The notes below the pieces were generated by a model. The model worked only from the letters and a program-made list of their open reading frames with translations, did not search any database and had not been told where the DNA came from. Of a stretch of DNA of 11,205 bases, positions 1 through 7,987 are shown in pieces (the stretch's first letter is position 1; each line of letters starts with the position of its first letter). The position numbers and the translations under genes are program-made. Source of the stretch: Spirochaetota bacterium (GTDB taxonomy: Bacteria; Spirochaetota; Spirochaetia; Treponematales; Treponemataceae); NCBI GenBank assembly GCA_022704725.1, contig JAKJFV010000026.1:1-11205 (forward strand), given 5' to 3'.

Positions 1-1509
1 AACTGGGGGCGTGACACCTTTATTTCTCTGCCGGGGATTCTTTTAGTAAGCGGACAGTTTGAAGAGGCCCGGAATGTCATAGAATCGTTTGCAGAATATC
101 AGAATATAGATGAAGAAAGCGAATCATACGGTAAAATTCCGAACCGCTACCGCAGTGATGCAGATGTTATATATAATACTGCAGACGGCACGCTCTGGTT
201 TATTCGGGAATTATGGGAGTATATTCAATATACAGCTGATATTGATTTTCTAAAAAAAATGTTTCCGGTTGTTCAGCGTGCTCTTGAAGCAGACAGAACA
301 CTGCGGTGCGATACCGCTGGTTTTTTAACTCACGGGGATGCAGATACCTGGATGGATGCACGAATTGAAAACAACGAGCCATGGTCTCCCCGGGGAAACC
401 GTGCGTGCGACATACAGGCTTTGTGGTACACAGCCCTTACACTTGGTTCCTGCATGGCGTCTTTCTGCGGGAACCTTAATGATGAGAAACGGTGGAATGA
501 TGCGGCACAGAAGGTTAAGGCAAATTTTTCCAGGTTTTTTGTATATAGTAAGCCGCCTTTTATTGCAGACTGCCTTCATCCGGACGGACTGCCGGACATG
601 AGTTTAAGACCTAATCAATTATTCTGTACGACAGTCCCGAATCTTTCAGGGTTACACGATGAGGCAGATCATTTAATTGATGAATCAATGAGGGAACAAT
701 CAATACACACTGTTTTTGAAAATCTTGTCTTCCCGTATGGAATAACGTCGCTCGATCAAAATCATGAAAATTTTCATCCATACCATGACAGCTGTCCTAT
801 GTACCATAAGGATGCCTCCTATCATAACGGAACTATCTGGCTGTGGAACAGCGGGCCGGCTGTGGAGGCCGCATGTATGATTAATGAACAGGATTCGGTA
901 TATGAGCTGAGCCTTTCTCATGCAAAGCTCATGCTGCCCTCTTACAGTAAGCAGCATACAGGCGCCTGTGCCGGATCTTTGAGCGAAAATATGGATGCGT
1001 ATCGTAATAAAGGAGCTATACATCTTTCTGGAACGTTTTCACAATCATGGAGCCTGTCTGAGTTTTCACGGACGGCATATACCTCCTATGCTGGAATTCA
1101 TCCCTGTTTAATCAGCCGGCGCATTATTATTTCACCTTCCTTTCCTTCAAGCTGGAAAAGCGGACGAATCAATTTTAGAGCGGGAGAGCTGTTGCTGACT
1201 CTTGTGTGGAAGACGGAAGAGTCAACAGAAAAAGTACTCTTTACGCTTTCAAGCAGGCCGGTAAAAAAAGGAAGTTTTGGACACTTACAAATATCTGTCT
1301 GTCTTGCACAGGAAAAAGGAAGCAGGGCTTATAAAAAAGATTATACTCTGCTTCCGGAGGGATCCTGTTCTTTTTCCGGATTTATAGTGAAGAAGGCGGA
1401 AAAAATATCTTTTGCAGTTCCTGCTGCGGATGACAGAAATAAAAAATTAATTGCAGCAATTAGTGAAGAGAATTATTTATACAATAAAATTAAAGGGATG
1501 AAGTTATGA
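1..1509 (+). CDS. Glycogen debranching enzyme, C-terminal amylo-alpha-1,6-glucosidase domain (5' end outside window)
   Basis: The reading frame is open from base 1, so the gene starts before the window and 502 codons are seen. The first residues, NWGRDTFISLPG, are the hallmark opening of the (alpha/alpha)6 catalytic domain of GDE/GH133 proteins. Further family blocks follow in order: DTWMDAR (near 346-366), PRGNRACDIQALWYTAL (near 388-438), YHNGTIWLWNSGPAVEA (near 820-870), GSLSENMDA with a glutamate at 985-987, and SQSWSLSEFSR. A beta-rich tail follows from about 1120. The family removes alpha-1,6-linked glucosyl branch stubs from glycogen or limit dextrins in the cytoplasm. An internal ATG at 259 is not the true start, because conserved domain sequence lies upstream of it. 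The stop overlaps the start of the GH13 gene downstream, so the two are probably one operon. The N-terminal GDE domain cannot be assessed here. Confidence 0.92.
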   Translation, partial: NWGRDTFISLPGILLVSGQFEEARNVIESFAEYQNIDEESESYGKIPNRYRSDADVIYNTADGTLWFIRELWEYIQYTADIDFLKKMFPVVQRALEADRTLRCDTAGFLTHGDADTWMDARIENNEPWSPRGNRACDIQALWYTALTLGSCMASFCGNLNDEKRWNDAAQKVKANFSRFFVYSKPPFIADCLHPDGLPDMSLRPNQLFCTTVPNLSGLHDEADHLIDESMREQSIHTVFENLVFPYGITSLDQNHENFHPYHDSCPMYHKDASYHNGTIWLWNSGPAVEAACMINEQDSVYELSLSHAKLMLPSYSKQHTGACAGSLSENMDAYRNKGAIHLSGTFSQSWSLSEFSRTAYTSYAGIHPCLISRRIIISPSFPSSWKSGRINFRAGELLLTLVWKTEESTEKVLFTLSSRPVKKGSFGHLQISVCLAQEKGSRAYKKDYTLLPEGSCSFSGFIVKKAEKISFAVPAADDRNKKLIAAISEENYLYNKIKGMKL

Positions 1510-3359
1510 TTAAAGAAGCGATCTATCACCGCATTGACAGCGAGTACTGTTACTGCACAGGAGAAGACTCTGTAACACTAAGACTCCGCAGTGCTAAAAA
1601 TGATTTACAGTCCTGTTCTGTACTTTTTGGAAACAGGGTTTACCCGAAGGAAGAAATCCCTCTTACCGAGGTTGTCATGCAGAAAACAGCAAGCGGAACC
1701 TTGTTTGATTATTATGAAGCATCTGTTCATCCCGGTTTTGAACGTATGTTTTATTTTTTCAAAATTTCCGACGGCACAGAAACCCTGTGGTATTATCAAA
1801 GTGAATTCCATTCAACCGGAAAAGCTCACCGCAACAGATATTATCAGCTGCCCTTTATTTTACGGGAGGAATGCTATAATGTTCCTGGATGGGCTCATAA
1901 GGCTGTGATGTATCAGATTTTCCCTGACAGTTTTGCAACAGGTAAGGGTGAACATAAGGGGCTTGCGGCTGCCTGTGCTGCATTAGAAAAAGGCGTAAGA
2001 CAAAAAGAAAGAGAAATTAATACAGAGTTTGGTATAAGTAAAACACTGCACGGCGGAACATTTAAAGGAATCACAGAGAATGTTCAATGGCTAAAAGGGC
2101 TGGGTATTAACTGTGTTTATTTAAATCCTGTGTTTGCAGCGGTATCGTACCATAAGTACGATACAAATGATTACAAGCATGTTGATCCCTGCTTTGGTAC
2201 GGATGAAGAATTCCGAACCCTGGTTTCTGTTCTGCATGATAATGGTATTCGTGTAATTTTGGACGGTGTTTTTAATCACTCTGGAACAGGGTTTTTTGCA
2301 TGGCAGGATATACTTAAAAATCAGGAAAAATCAACATACCGTTCCTGGTTTTATGATATTACATTTCCTGTAAAGGACTGGAAATCTGAATACACATGTT
2401 TTGCCTACGTTAAAAGCATGCCTAAACTTAATTTGAATGATCCCGATGCTGCATCCTACTTTGCCGAAGTGGGAAAATACTGGATATGTGAATACGGTGT
2501 CGACGGCTGGAGGCTGGATGTTGCAAATGAGGTGAATAAAAACTTCTGGAGAAAATTCCGCAATGCTGTACGTTCAGCAAAAAGCGATGCGCTTCTTATA
2601 GCTGAGGTTTGGGAGGATGCGCAGAATTGGCAGACCTATGATTTATTTGATTCTGCGATGAACTACCGGTTTACTTATGCCTGTGCAGATTTTTTAGCAC
2701 ACCGCAGTATAGGAGCTAAGGAATTCGGCGAGCGGTTTTCCGACATGCTTATGAGGTATCCGTCACCGGTGAGCAGCGTTCAGATGAACCTTTTGGACAG
2801 CCACGATGTTGAGCGGTTTTTGTACACCTGCGGCGGGGAAGTACGCAGACAGAAACTTGCCGCTGCTGTGCAGATGACTTTCCCCGGTATGCCGTCAATT
2901 TTTGCCGGAGACGAGCGGGCTATGAACGGAAAAACAGAGGCGGAATACCGGCTTCCTTTTTTATGGCCGAAAAATATTGAACAAGACAAAGAGCGCGATG
3001 ATATGACAAACTGGTACCGTACGCTTATACATCTACGTCATAAAAAAGAAGCACTTACCTCATCCTCAATTGCTTTTCATGATGTACAAAATTCTTCGAT
3101 TCTTGCATATACGAGAGGTCTGGACTGTGACCCCGTTCTTGTTTTGATCAACAATGATGATGCTGTCCAAAAAGGAGTACTGCCCTTTCCTCTGTCTGCT
3201 GCAATAAAAGAGGCTCTTATTATTCCCGATGGTTTTACAGTAGATCAAATCCTTACGCTGCAGACCCATAAATCTGATGGCAGCGTTACGCAGCAAAGCC
3301 AACTACCGGATTGCTGCGTAGTGCTCCCGCCATTGTCGGTGTGTATTCTTCAGTGTTAA
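1506..3359 (+). CDS. Cytoplasmic GH13 neopullulanase / cyclomaltodextrinase / maltogenic amylase-type glycosidase
   Basis: This 617-residue protein lacks a signal peptide. An N-terminal beta domain (about 1-125, CBM34-like in position) precedes a TIM-barrel GH13 domain starting near HKAVMYQIFPDSF. The signature regions are present: DGVFNH (253-258), MPKLN (305-309), GWRLDVANE with nucleophile D338, acid/base E367 in AEVWEDA, and SHD with stabiliser D434. MPKLN together with DVANE is typical of the neopullulanase/cyclomaltodextrinase subfamily (GH13_20), which hydrolyses cyclodextrins, pullulan and maltodextrins inside the cell. The start is set by the ATGA overlap with the debranching gene and by AAAGGG at 1492-1497, eight bases upstream, implying translational coupling. 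A charged segment of about 30 residues (roughly 146-179) sits before the conserved HGGTFKGI. The exact substrate preference cannot be read from sequence. Confidence 0.93.
   Translation: MIKEAIYHRIDSEYCYCTGEDSVTLRLRSAKNDLQSCSVLFGNRVYPKEEIPLTEVVMQKTASGTLFDYYEASVHPGFERMFYFFKISDGTETLWYYQSEFHSTGKAHRNRYYQLPFILREECYNVPGWAHKAVMYQIFPDSFATGKGEHKGLAAACAALEKGVRQKEREINTEFGISKTLHGGTFKGITENVQWLKGLGINCVYLNPVFAAVSYHKYDTNDYKHVDPCFGTDEEFRTLVSVLHDNGIRVILDGVFNHSGTGFFAWQDILKNQEKSTYRSWFYDITFPVKDWKSEYTCFAYVKSMPKLNLNDPDAASYFAEVGKYWICEYGVDGWRLDVANEVNKNFWRKFRNAVRSAKSDALLIAEVWEDAQNWQTYDLFDSAMNYRFTYACADFLAHRSIGAKEFGERFSDMLMRYPSPVSSVQMNLLDSHDVERFLYTCGGEVRRQKLAAAVQMTFPGMPSIFAGDERAMNGKTEAEYRLPFLWPKNIEQDKERDDMTNWYRTLIHLRHKKEALTSSSIAFHDVQNSSILAYTRGLDCDPVLVLINNDDAVQKGVLPFPLSAAIKEALIIPDGFTVDQILTLQTHKSDGSVTQQSQLPDCCVVLPPLSVCILQC
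3287..3320. repeat. Perfect 10-bp inverted repeat near the convergent 3' ends
   Basis: TACGCAGCAA (3287-3296) and TTGCTGCGTA (3311-3320) are perfect reverse complements separated by 14 bases. In the + strand RNA the stem can extend by three more pairs (C-G, G-U, U-G at 3284-3286 with 3321-3323). It lies inside the last 25 codons of the neopullulanase gene and about 36 bases beyond the stop of the convergent amylase gene. No U-tract follows on either strand, so it is not a canonical intrinsic terminator. It could still act as a 3' transcript stabiliser or roadblock. Confidence 0.5.
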
Positions 3360-5047
3360 CGTACTTCAAAAATTAGTGATTCTCCGGGACTTATTAACAC
3401 GATTGTTTTTTGCTCCCGGTTTTTTACTAAGCCTTCTGTCGTTGACCAAAGCAGAGAAAGGGTGTAATCCGGAGGTATGGGCAGTTCAAGTGTACGCATT
3501 CCGGTATTGTGAATGACGAGAACTGTTTCCCCATCCTGTCCGTCTGTCCCGGTGCTGCGGAAATACGACATAAGTTCTGATGTATTAAATTCTTGCCATT
3601 CAGCGCGGGAAAAATTTCCTTCGCGGACTGCTTGAGAATACTTGCGCAGTGAAGAAAGACTTCTATAATGATTAAGAAGAGAACCTGCATCTTTATCTTG
3701 AGCTGCTATACTATTTGTGAGAGCATTCTGTCCTGCAGGCATTTTGTTTTCCGGCTGCCATGCGGTATTCCAGGGACTACCCTTGTCCCATATAAGTGCA
3801 TCGCGGCGGCTGATGTCGTCATTTTCATACCGTATTCCGGTAAGACCTATTTCTTCTCCGTAATATATGAAGGGAATACCCGGAAGGGTTTGATACAGCG
3901 AAGCTGCCAGTTTTGCCTTTGTTAGAGCTGTTTCTTTTAAATTTAAAGAACGTCCGGTTTCATTGTCTCCAGTCTGTATTCCGTCTGTAAGGGACAGCCC
4001 TTCTTTTCCCAGGAGTATTGACATGCTGCGGTCCTGATCGTGGTTTGTAAGGAGATGAGAAGGTGTAAAGTTCCCGATGCTTGTGAGCTGGCTGATATTT
4101 CTTACTATCTTTGCAAAGGCTGTATGGGCCGCACTTCCTGAGGATGCAGAAAGCATTGCTGATGCATCAGCAAAATCAAAGAGAGAATCGAAGGCAGGAG
4201 CATAGGCAACAATTTCTGTCATCTGCTCAGATAATACTTCTCCAATAAAAAAGACATCTCTATATTTTTTTTGAGCATTCATTTTAAGTGCCTGCCAGAA
4301 ATCTTTGTTCATCTGCAGCACAGGAGTACCCGAGGGCATTTCATTAAGATCAAAAATATGTTTAGCGGCGTCAAAGCGGAAACCCGAAACACCTTTTTTT
4401 AACCAGAAAGAAAGAATCTTATTAAACTCTTTTACTACATCGGGATTTTCGCAGTTAAGATCGGGCATACCGCTCCAAAAAGCACCAAAATATTCTATCG
4501 TTGTTCCGTCTTTAGCCTTTGTCTTATAGAAGTTCCCCATGCCGCCGCTGCCGTAGGTAATTCCTTCTTTTTTACGCTGATAGAAAGAGCCGTACTTGGA
4601 CTCGGGTGCTTCGATCATTGCTTTGAACCAGCTGTGTTCCGGTGAGGTGTGATTAAAAGGAATGTCTAAAATTACATGGATGCCTCTGGTCTTACATTCT
4701 TTAATAAGCTGTTCAAAATCTTCCATTGTGCCGAGTCGTGAAGAAACTGCAGTAAAGTCTATGACATCGTAGCCGTGGTAGGAACTTGCAGGATGAATGG
4801 GAGAAAGCCAGAGCATACTTATTCCTAAATCGCTGTCAGTTTCCTGTTTCCCATCGTTAAGGTAATCAAGTTTGGATATTAATCCCTGCAGGTCGCCAAA
4901 CCCGTCTCCGTCAGAATCTGCAAAGGAATACACTAAAACCTGATACGCCGGCCCCGGTAGTGTCTCCCACCAGGCGCTATCGGCTTTGTGCGTACAGGAT
5001 GTGAATAAAATAAGAGTAATACTGATAAATAGTGTTATTTTTTTCAT
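3356..5047 (-). CDS. Lipoprotein GH13 alpha-amylase / alpha-glucosidase
   Basis: This 563-residue protein opens with MKK, a hydrophobic stretch and the lipobox-like F-T-S-C at 15-18. It is predicted to be lipidated on C18 and held outside the cytoplasm; phenylalanine at -3 fits the relaxed spirochaete lipobox. DSDGDGFGDLQG (44-55) matches the calcium-binding loop found in many oligosaccharide-active GH13 enzymes. The GH13 regions are DIPFNH (128-133), MPDLN, FRFDAAKH with nucleophile D226, GEVLSE with acid/base E270, and TNHD with stabiliser D337. MPDLN marks the intermediary group between oligo-1,6-glucosidases and neopullulanases (GH13_36-like), usually alpha-amylases on starch or maltodextrin. 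All catalytic residues are intact. The gene is monocistronic, with GAGG five bases before the ATG, and its stop overlaps that of the convergent neopullulanase gene by four bases (TTAA). The exact product profile is uncertain. Confidence 0.93.
   Translation of the reverse strand: MKKITLFISITLILFTSCTHKADSAWWETLPGPAYQVLVYSFADSDGDGFGDLQGLISKLDYLNDGKQETDSDLGISMLWLSPIHPASSYHGYDVIDFTAVSSRLGTMEDFEQLIKECKTRGIHVILDIPFNHTSPEHSWFKAMIEAPESKYGSFYQRKKEGITYGSGGMGNFYKTKAKDGTTIEYFGAFWSGMPDLNCENPDVVKEFNKILSFWLKKGVSGFRFDAAKHIFDLNEMPSGTPVLQMNKDFWQALKMNAQKKYRDVFFIGEVLSEQMTEIVAYAPAFDSLFDFADASAMLSASSGSAAHTAFAKIVRNISQLTSIGNFTPSHLLTNHDQDRSMSILLGKEGLSLTDGIQTGDNETGRSLNLKETALTKAKLAASLYQTLPGIPFIYYGEEIGLTGIRYENDDISRRDALIWDKGSPWNTAWQPENKMPAGQNALTNSIAAQDKDAGSLLNHYRSLSSLRKYSQAVREGNFSRAEWQEFNTSELMSYFRSTGTDGQDGETVLVIHNTGMRTLELPIPPDYTLSLLWSTTEGLVKNREQKTIVLISPGESLIFEVR
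3384..3426 (+). terminator. Weak candidate terminator after the neopullulanase gene
   Basis: CCGGGA (3384-3389) can pair with TCCCGG (3414-3419), followed directly by seven T (3420-3426). This is 25 bases after the + strand stop and lies inside the 3' end of the convergent amylase gene. The loop is long (24 bases), so the stem is marginal. It is offered only because stem, U-tract and position agree with the end of the + strand operon. Confidence 0.3.
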
Positions 5048-5070
5048 GAAAACCTCGCTAATATAATTAG

Positions 5071-5082
5071 TAAACCGGTTTA
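5071..5082. promoter_or_regulatory. LacI/GalR-type operator palindrome
   Basis: TAAACCGGTTTA is a perfect 12-bp palindrome with a central CpG and A/T-rich arms, the usual shape of LacI/GalR-family operators. It touches the -10 box and covers the expected transcription start of the amylase gene, so a bound protein would block initiation. I infer control by a sugar-responsive repressor encoded elsewhere. I saw no second copy in the window, and no regulator gene is present. Confidence 0.68.
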
Positions 5083-5110
5083 ATTATAACACAGATACAG
5101 ACTACGTCAA
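5083..5110 (-). promoter_or_regulatory. Sigma-70-type promoter of the lipoprotein amylase gene
   Basis: Read on the - strand, TTGACG (5105-5110) is followed by a 16-base spacer and a perfect TATAAT (5083-5088). Transcription should begin near 5074-5077, about 30 bases before the ATG. No other good promoter is visible in the 97-base gap between this gene and the M20 peptidase gene. Confidence 0.75.
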
Positions 5111-5144
5111 TAATGAGAAAGATTGACTGGTAAAAAGATTTCTT

Positions 5145-6566
5145 CTAAAGTCTATTCATGAGCTGAATATAAAATTCAACTGCATTGTGAAGGTTTCCCT
5201 TTTTAATGCGTTCGTTTTTTCCATGAATCATTGCCCGTTCCTCTTTTGAAAGGGGCATGGGAGAAAAGCGGTACACCTTGTCTGTAATACGACCGTAATG
5301 GCGCGAGTCGGTGCATGCCATCATGAGGTAGGGACTGACAAAAACATCGGGCCATTGCGAAGTAATAACCCCGGTTAGCATCGTCCACTGACTGCAGTCT
5401 GTAGACGATACCCTCGACGGATTGCTTCCTGTCAGTACCGATATGCTTATATTCTTTAGATATTTTGAATTTACGTATGAAGATGAATTGTTGTCGCTTT
5501 TTTTCTTGGACAGATTTTTTTCCAGTTTTCTAAACCGTTTTTCGAGCCATTTGACTGCCGATTCGATTGAATCTTTTCCAAGCAGCCGGAAATTAAGACC
5601 CAGGGAGGCAGAGGGCGGAATAACGTTGAATGCAGGAGAGGCTTCCAGTTTGGTTAATGCGCACGTTGTATGCATAAGAGCATTAAACTCGCTTCCCATA
5701 AGCGGGCTGAGAATTTTAAGTACGGGAGAAAAAAAGCGCGAGTGAGAAAAAATAAATTTATACGGCTGAGCGCAATGGGGTGCTGTGTAAGAGAACATCT
5801 GGTGTACAGGTTCTGTAAACTGAGCCTTGAACCGGCCTTTTTCTATGCTGCAGGCAGCCTGTGCTATTAAGCCAGCTGTTGTGTGTTTCGGCGGGGCTGA
5901 GGCATGACCTCCCGCGAGGCTGATGCTGCATGAAATGCTTACACTTCCTTTTTCTGCAATACCGATCATAGCGCAGCCTCTGTTCTGTCCAGGAACAGCT
6001 TTTTCTACAATGGCTCCTCCCTCATCGAGCACAAATGAAACTTTAACGTTTCGTTCTTCCAGAAGAGAAACTATGGATGGACAGCTGTCTCCGTCAATTT
6101 CCTCTTCGCCCGAAAATGCAAGATAAAGATCGTTAACGGGTTTCCATTCTGACTGCATGTTAAATTCTGCAGCTGCAAGAACAGCACAGACTGTAGCTTT
6201 TGTATCGAGGGTTCCGCGGCCCCATATAAAATCTTCGTCGATTATTCCGGAAAAAGGTTCAAACTGCCATTCTTCGCCTTCTGCCGGTACTACATCGTAA
6301 TGTGCCATAAGAACGTTTGCTGTTTGATGTTCGGGTTTCCCTTCCGGATTTGATGTACCGGGTATGTAAAAAACAATACCGTTTCTTCCTGCAGTAAACG
6401 GCGGATGCTTTTTATAAAGCAAAGGGTACCGTTTTTTGAGCAGTGCATGAAATTTGTCAAACTCGTGTGTATCTTCTTTTTCATGATTCCGGCTCGATAC
6501 CGTTTTGCACTGAATCATGAGCGATAAATCTTCTTCAGCTTTTTTTTGAAGGGCGGGACTAATCAT
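5145..6566 (-). CDS. M20-family metallopeptidase (carboxypeptidase S / PM20D1-like)
   Basis: This 473-residue protein has the di-metal M20 framework: H89 in MAHYDVVPA with D91, bridging ligand D121 in WGRGTLDTKA, catalytic base and ligand E154/E155 in SGEEEIDGD, D180 in VLDEGG, and H448 in AMIHGKNER. A lid or dimerisation domain starting near GHASAPP interrupts the catalytic domain. The AHYDVVPA, W-x-x-x-PFSG and GRGTLD pattern and the length resemble the CPS1/PM20D1 branch rather than DapE or ArgE. Members hydrolyse amide bonds of dipeptides or N-acyl amino acids. There is no signal peptide, so it is probably cytoplasmic. The ATG overlaps the stop of the membrane gene upstream by one base (TAATG), with AAGGTG about eight bases away, indicating coupling. 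The substrate is probably what the two upstream membrane proteins move; this is inference. No clear terminator follows. Confidence 0.9.
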   Translation of the reverse strand: MISPALQKKAEEDLSLMIQCKTVSSRNHEKEDTHEFDKFHALLKKRYPLLYKKHPPFTAGRNGIVFYIPGTSNPEGKPEHQTANVLMAHYDVVPAEGEEWQFEPFSGIIDEDFIWGRGTLDTKATVCAVLAAAEFNMQSEWKPVNDLYLAFSGEEEIDGDSCPSIVSLLEERNVKVSFVLDEGGAIVEKAVPGQNRGCAMIGIAEKGSVSISCSISLAGGHASAPPKHTTAGLIAQAACSIEKGRFKAQFTEPVHQMFSYTAPHCAQPYKFIFSHSRFFSPVLKILSPLMGSEFNALMHTTCALTKLEASPAFNVIPPSASLGLNFRLLGKDSIESAVKWLEKRFRKLEKNLSKKKSDNNSSSYVNSKYLKNISISVLTGSNPSRVSSTDCSQWTMLTGVITSQWPDVFVSPYLMMACTDSRHYGRITDKVYRFSPMPLSKEERAMIHGKNERIKKGNLHNAVEFYIQLMNRL

Positions 6567-7225
6567 TAGAGTACACCTTTTTTATACATGAGTCTTGCAA
6601 ACCCGAGCGCTATGAGAATGCCGACCGGTACAAGAATTCCAACAGAGGATGCAAGAGACGGAACCGCAATAAAAAGAGCGATCATAAAAAGTACCGGAGC
6701 TGCAGCGATTTTCCAATTTTTGCTTATGTATACAACACCGAGTCCTCCGAAAAGAGATGGCATGATGTTGTCAAAGGCAGGCTTAAGCGAAGGATGATTT
6801 AATAGAGGACTAAGCTGTACAAAGAGGAGTACGCCAAGAGATATTATGATTGTTGTAATAATGGAAGCTGTAGCAATAGCAATGGTGGACGTAATTTCTG
6901 CTTCTTCTGTTTCAGCCTTGTATCCGGCGCTTTCCATGGCATTAAGAGCTGCGGGAACTTTGAGTCCTGTAACATTGCCGGTTACGAAGGAAAGGTATGT
7001 TCCTCCTGTCCCCAGCATGGGGGTAAAGGTAATTATTTCAATAATACCTACTGTCCAGTAGATCGGCGCGACGCCGAGGAGTCCCTTAAAAACAGGAAGA
7101 AAGCCCGGCCATGCATTGTATTTAACACAGACGGCGATCGGTACAAAGAGTATTAAGCAGACTGCACTCCAAATCCAGATTTTTCCGCGGCGGTGGGTTA
7201 ACTCGTTATATTCAGTAAAGTTCAT
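6566..7225 (-). CDS. Small polytopic membrane protein, partner of the DUF5058-type protein; putative transporter subunit
   Basis: This 219-residue hydrophobic protein has about five or six predicted membrane segments (near 16-35, 43-70, 112-136, 154-167, 171-193, 195-213). A glycine-rich stretch, GTGGTYLSF then TGNVTGLKVP (72-91), breaks a hydrophobic region and looks like a re-entrant or substrate-binding loop. The acidic segment after it (ETEEAE, 105-110) is probably a surface loop. I do not recognise a characterised family. Its start is well supported by AAAGGAAGG six bases before the ATG. It follows the DUF5058-type gene by 17 bases and overlaps the M20 peptidase start, so the three are almost certainly co-expressed. 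A two-subunit carrier feeding the peptidase is the simplest idea, but no transport activity can be read from the sequence. Confidence 0.8.
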   Translation of the reverse strand: MNFTEYNELTHRRGKIWIWSAVCLILFVPIAVCVKYNAWPGFLPVFKGLLGVAPIYWTVGIIEIITFTPMLGTGGTYLSFVTGNVTGLKVPAALNAMESAGYKAETEEAEITSTIAIATASIITTIIISLGVLLFVQLSPLLNHPSLKPAFDNIMPSLFGGLGVVYISKNWKIAAAPVLFMIALFIAVPSLASSVGILVPVGILIALGFARLMYKKGVL

Positions 7226-7242
7226 AGAATTCCTTCCTTTTT

Positions 7243-7974
7243 TTATACAAATAGCGGGGCAGCAATGACAGAAAAAGTCATTGAGATGAGCATAGAAAAG
7301 GGCAGCGCATAGTTTTCAAGCCATTTCCATCCTGCCTTTTTTACGAGCAGACCGCAGATGATCATAACAAGGGCGGAAACTGCAAGAACTGCAACAGGTA
7401 AAAGACCGGGAATCCCCTGTCTAACACGTGAAAAAACCATGCCGGAAAAGGCCGATATCATTCCCATAAAAAGGCTCGTCATAAAAATGTTTCCCCACGC
7501 CGAATCTTTAGACTTAATATTGAGTACGCCCTTTTGAATTTTTTTTATGAGCAGCGGTGTACAGACAACGCTGGGGAGAATCCCTAATGTCATAACCCAG
7601 ACAATTGCAGAGTAGTTTTCGGCCTTGGTTATTGTTTCAGAAAGAGATATACCCATTGCCTGTGCCGTTGATGTTGCTGCCGGAAGCTCATAGGTAATGG
7701 CTCCGATTACGCTTAGACGAATCCATGGAAGCGGGAGCCCTAAAAACTTTGCAAGGGTTATGACCCCAAGCAAAATCGAGACCGCGGGGGCAATGGTAAA
7801 AAGCGCTGTAGAACCTATTGTTCGTAATACAATGCTTTTGTCCATTCCAATTGCATTTGCTCTTTTCACAGCATGAATAAGGAAAAAAAGTGACTGTGCT
7901 AAAATAAAAGCAATGACAATAAAAGCCAGTCCGTATATAAAAGGACTGTCGGGATTAAATTCAGAAGTACTCAT
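7243..7974 (-). CDS. DUF5058-type integral membrane protein, putative transporter subunit
   Basis: The protein is 243 residues long from the ATG at 7974 and very hydrophobic, with about six membrane segments. Its pattern matches my recollection of DUF5058 proteins: an N-terminal helix, the cytoplasmic stretch HAVKRANAIGMDK (34-46), then LGLPLPWIRLSVIGAITYE (78-96), with a small-residue PAATSTAQAMG patch after it. An in-frame GTG at 8007 would add 11 residues (254 in total). I prefer the ATG because its length fits the family and the GTG has no ribosome site, though the ATG lacks one too. A TATAAT box sits just before the ATG. The family has no proven function. Coupling to another small membrane protein and an M20 hydrolase suggests uptake of a peptide-like or acyl-amino-acid substrate, which is inference. 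Confidence 0.83.
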   Translation of the reverse strand: MSTSEFNPDSPFIYGLAFIVIAFILAQSLFFLIHAVKRANAIGMDKSIVLRTIGSTALFTIAPAVSILLGVITLAKFLGLPLPWIRLSVIGAITYELPAATSTAQAMGISLSETITKAENYSAIVWVMTLGILPSVVCTPLLIKKIQKGVLNIKSKDSAWGNIFMTSLFMGMISAFSGMVFSRVRQGIPGLLPVAVLAVSALVMIICGLLVKKAGWKWLENYALPFSMLISMTFSVIAAPLFV

Positions 7975-7981
7975 GTTTATG

Positions 7982-7987
7982 ATTATA
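7982..7987 (-). promoter_or_regulatory. TATAAT box seven bases before the DUF5058-type ATG
   Basis: A perfect -10 hexamer on the - strand lies only seven bases before the ATG at 7974, which would put transcription start at or next to the start codon (a leaderless message). The best upstream hexamer is TTGCCG (8007-8012) with a long 19-base spacer, so the promoter is uncertain and the TATAAT may be chance in AT-rich DNA. Confidence 0.3.

Noticed and set aside
259..261. ATG at 259 as the start of the debranching enzyme
   Set aside because: The same frame is open to base 1 and encodes the conserved NWGRDTFISLPG block upstream, so the gene is cut by the window edge rather than starting here.
700..1023. 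107-residue minus-strand frame inside the debranching enzyme
   Set aside because: The + strand here encodes conserved GDE motifs (NGTIW, GSLSEN), so the minus frame is a shadow.
5120..5147. Terminator after the M20 peptidase gene
   Set aside because: There is a short T-run (TCTTTTT on the - strand) but no stable stem in front of it; not supported.
5422..6126. Several + strand open frames (66-107 residues) inside the M20 peptidase region
   Set aside because: They overlap an intact minus-strand M20 gene with all metal ligands, have no ribosome sites of note and look like antisense shadows.
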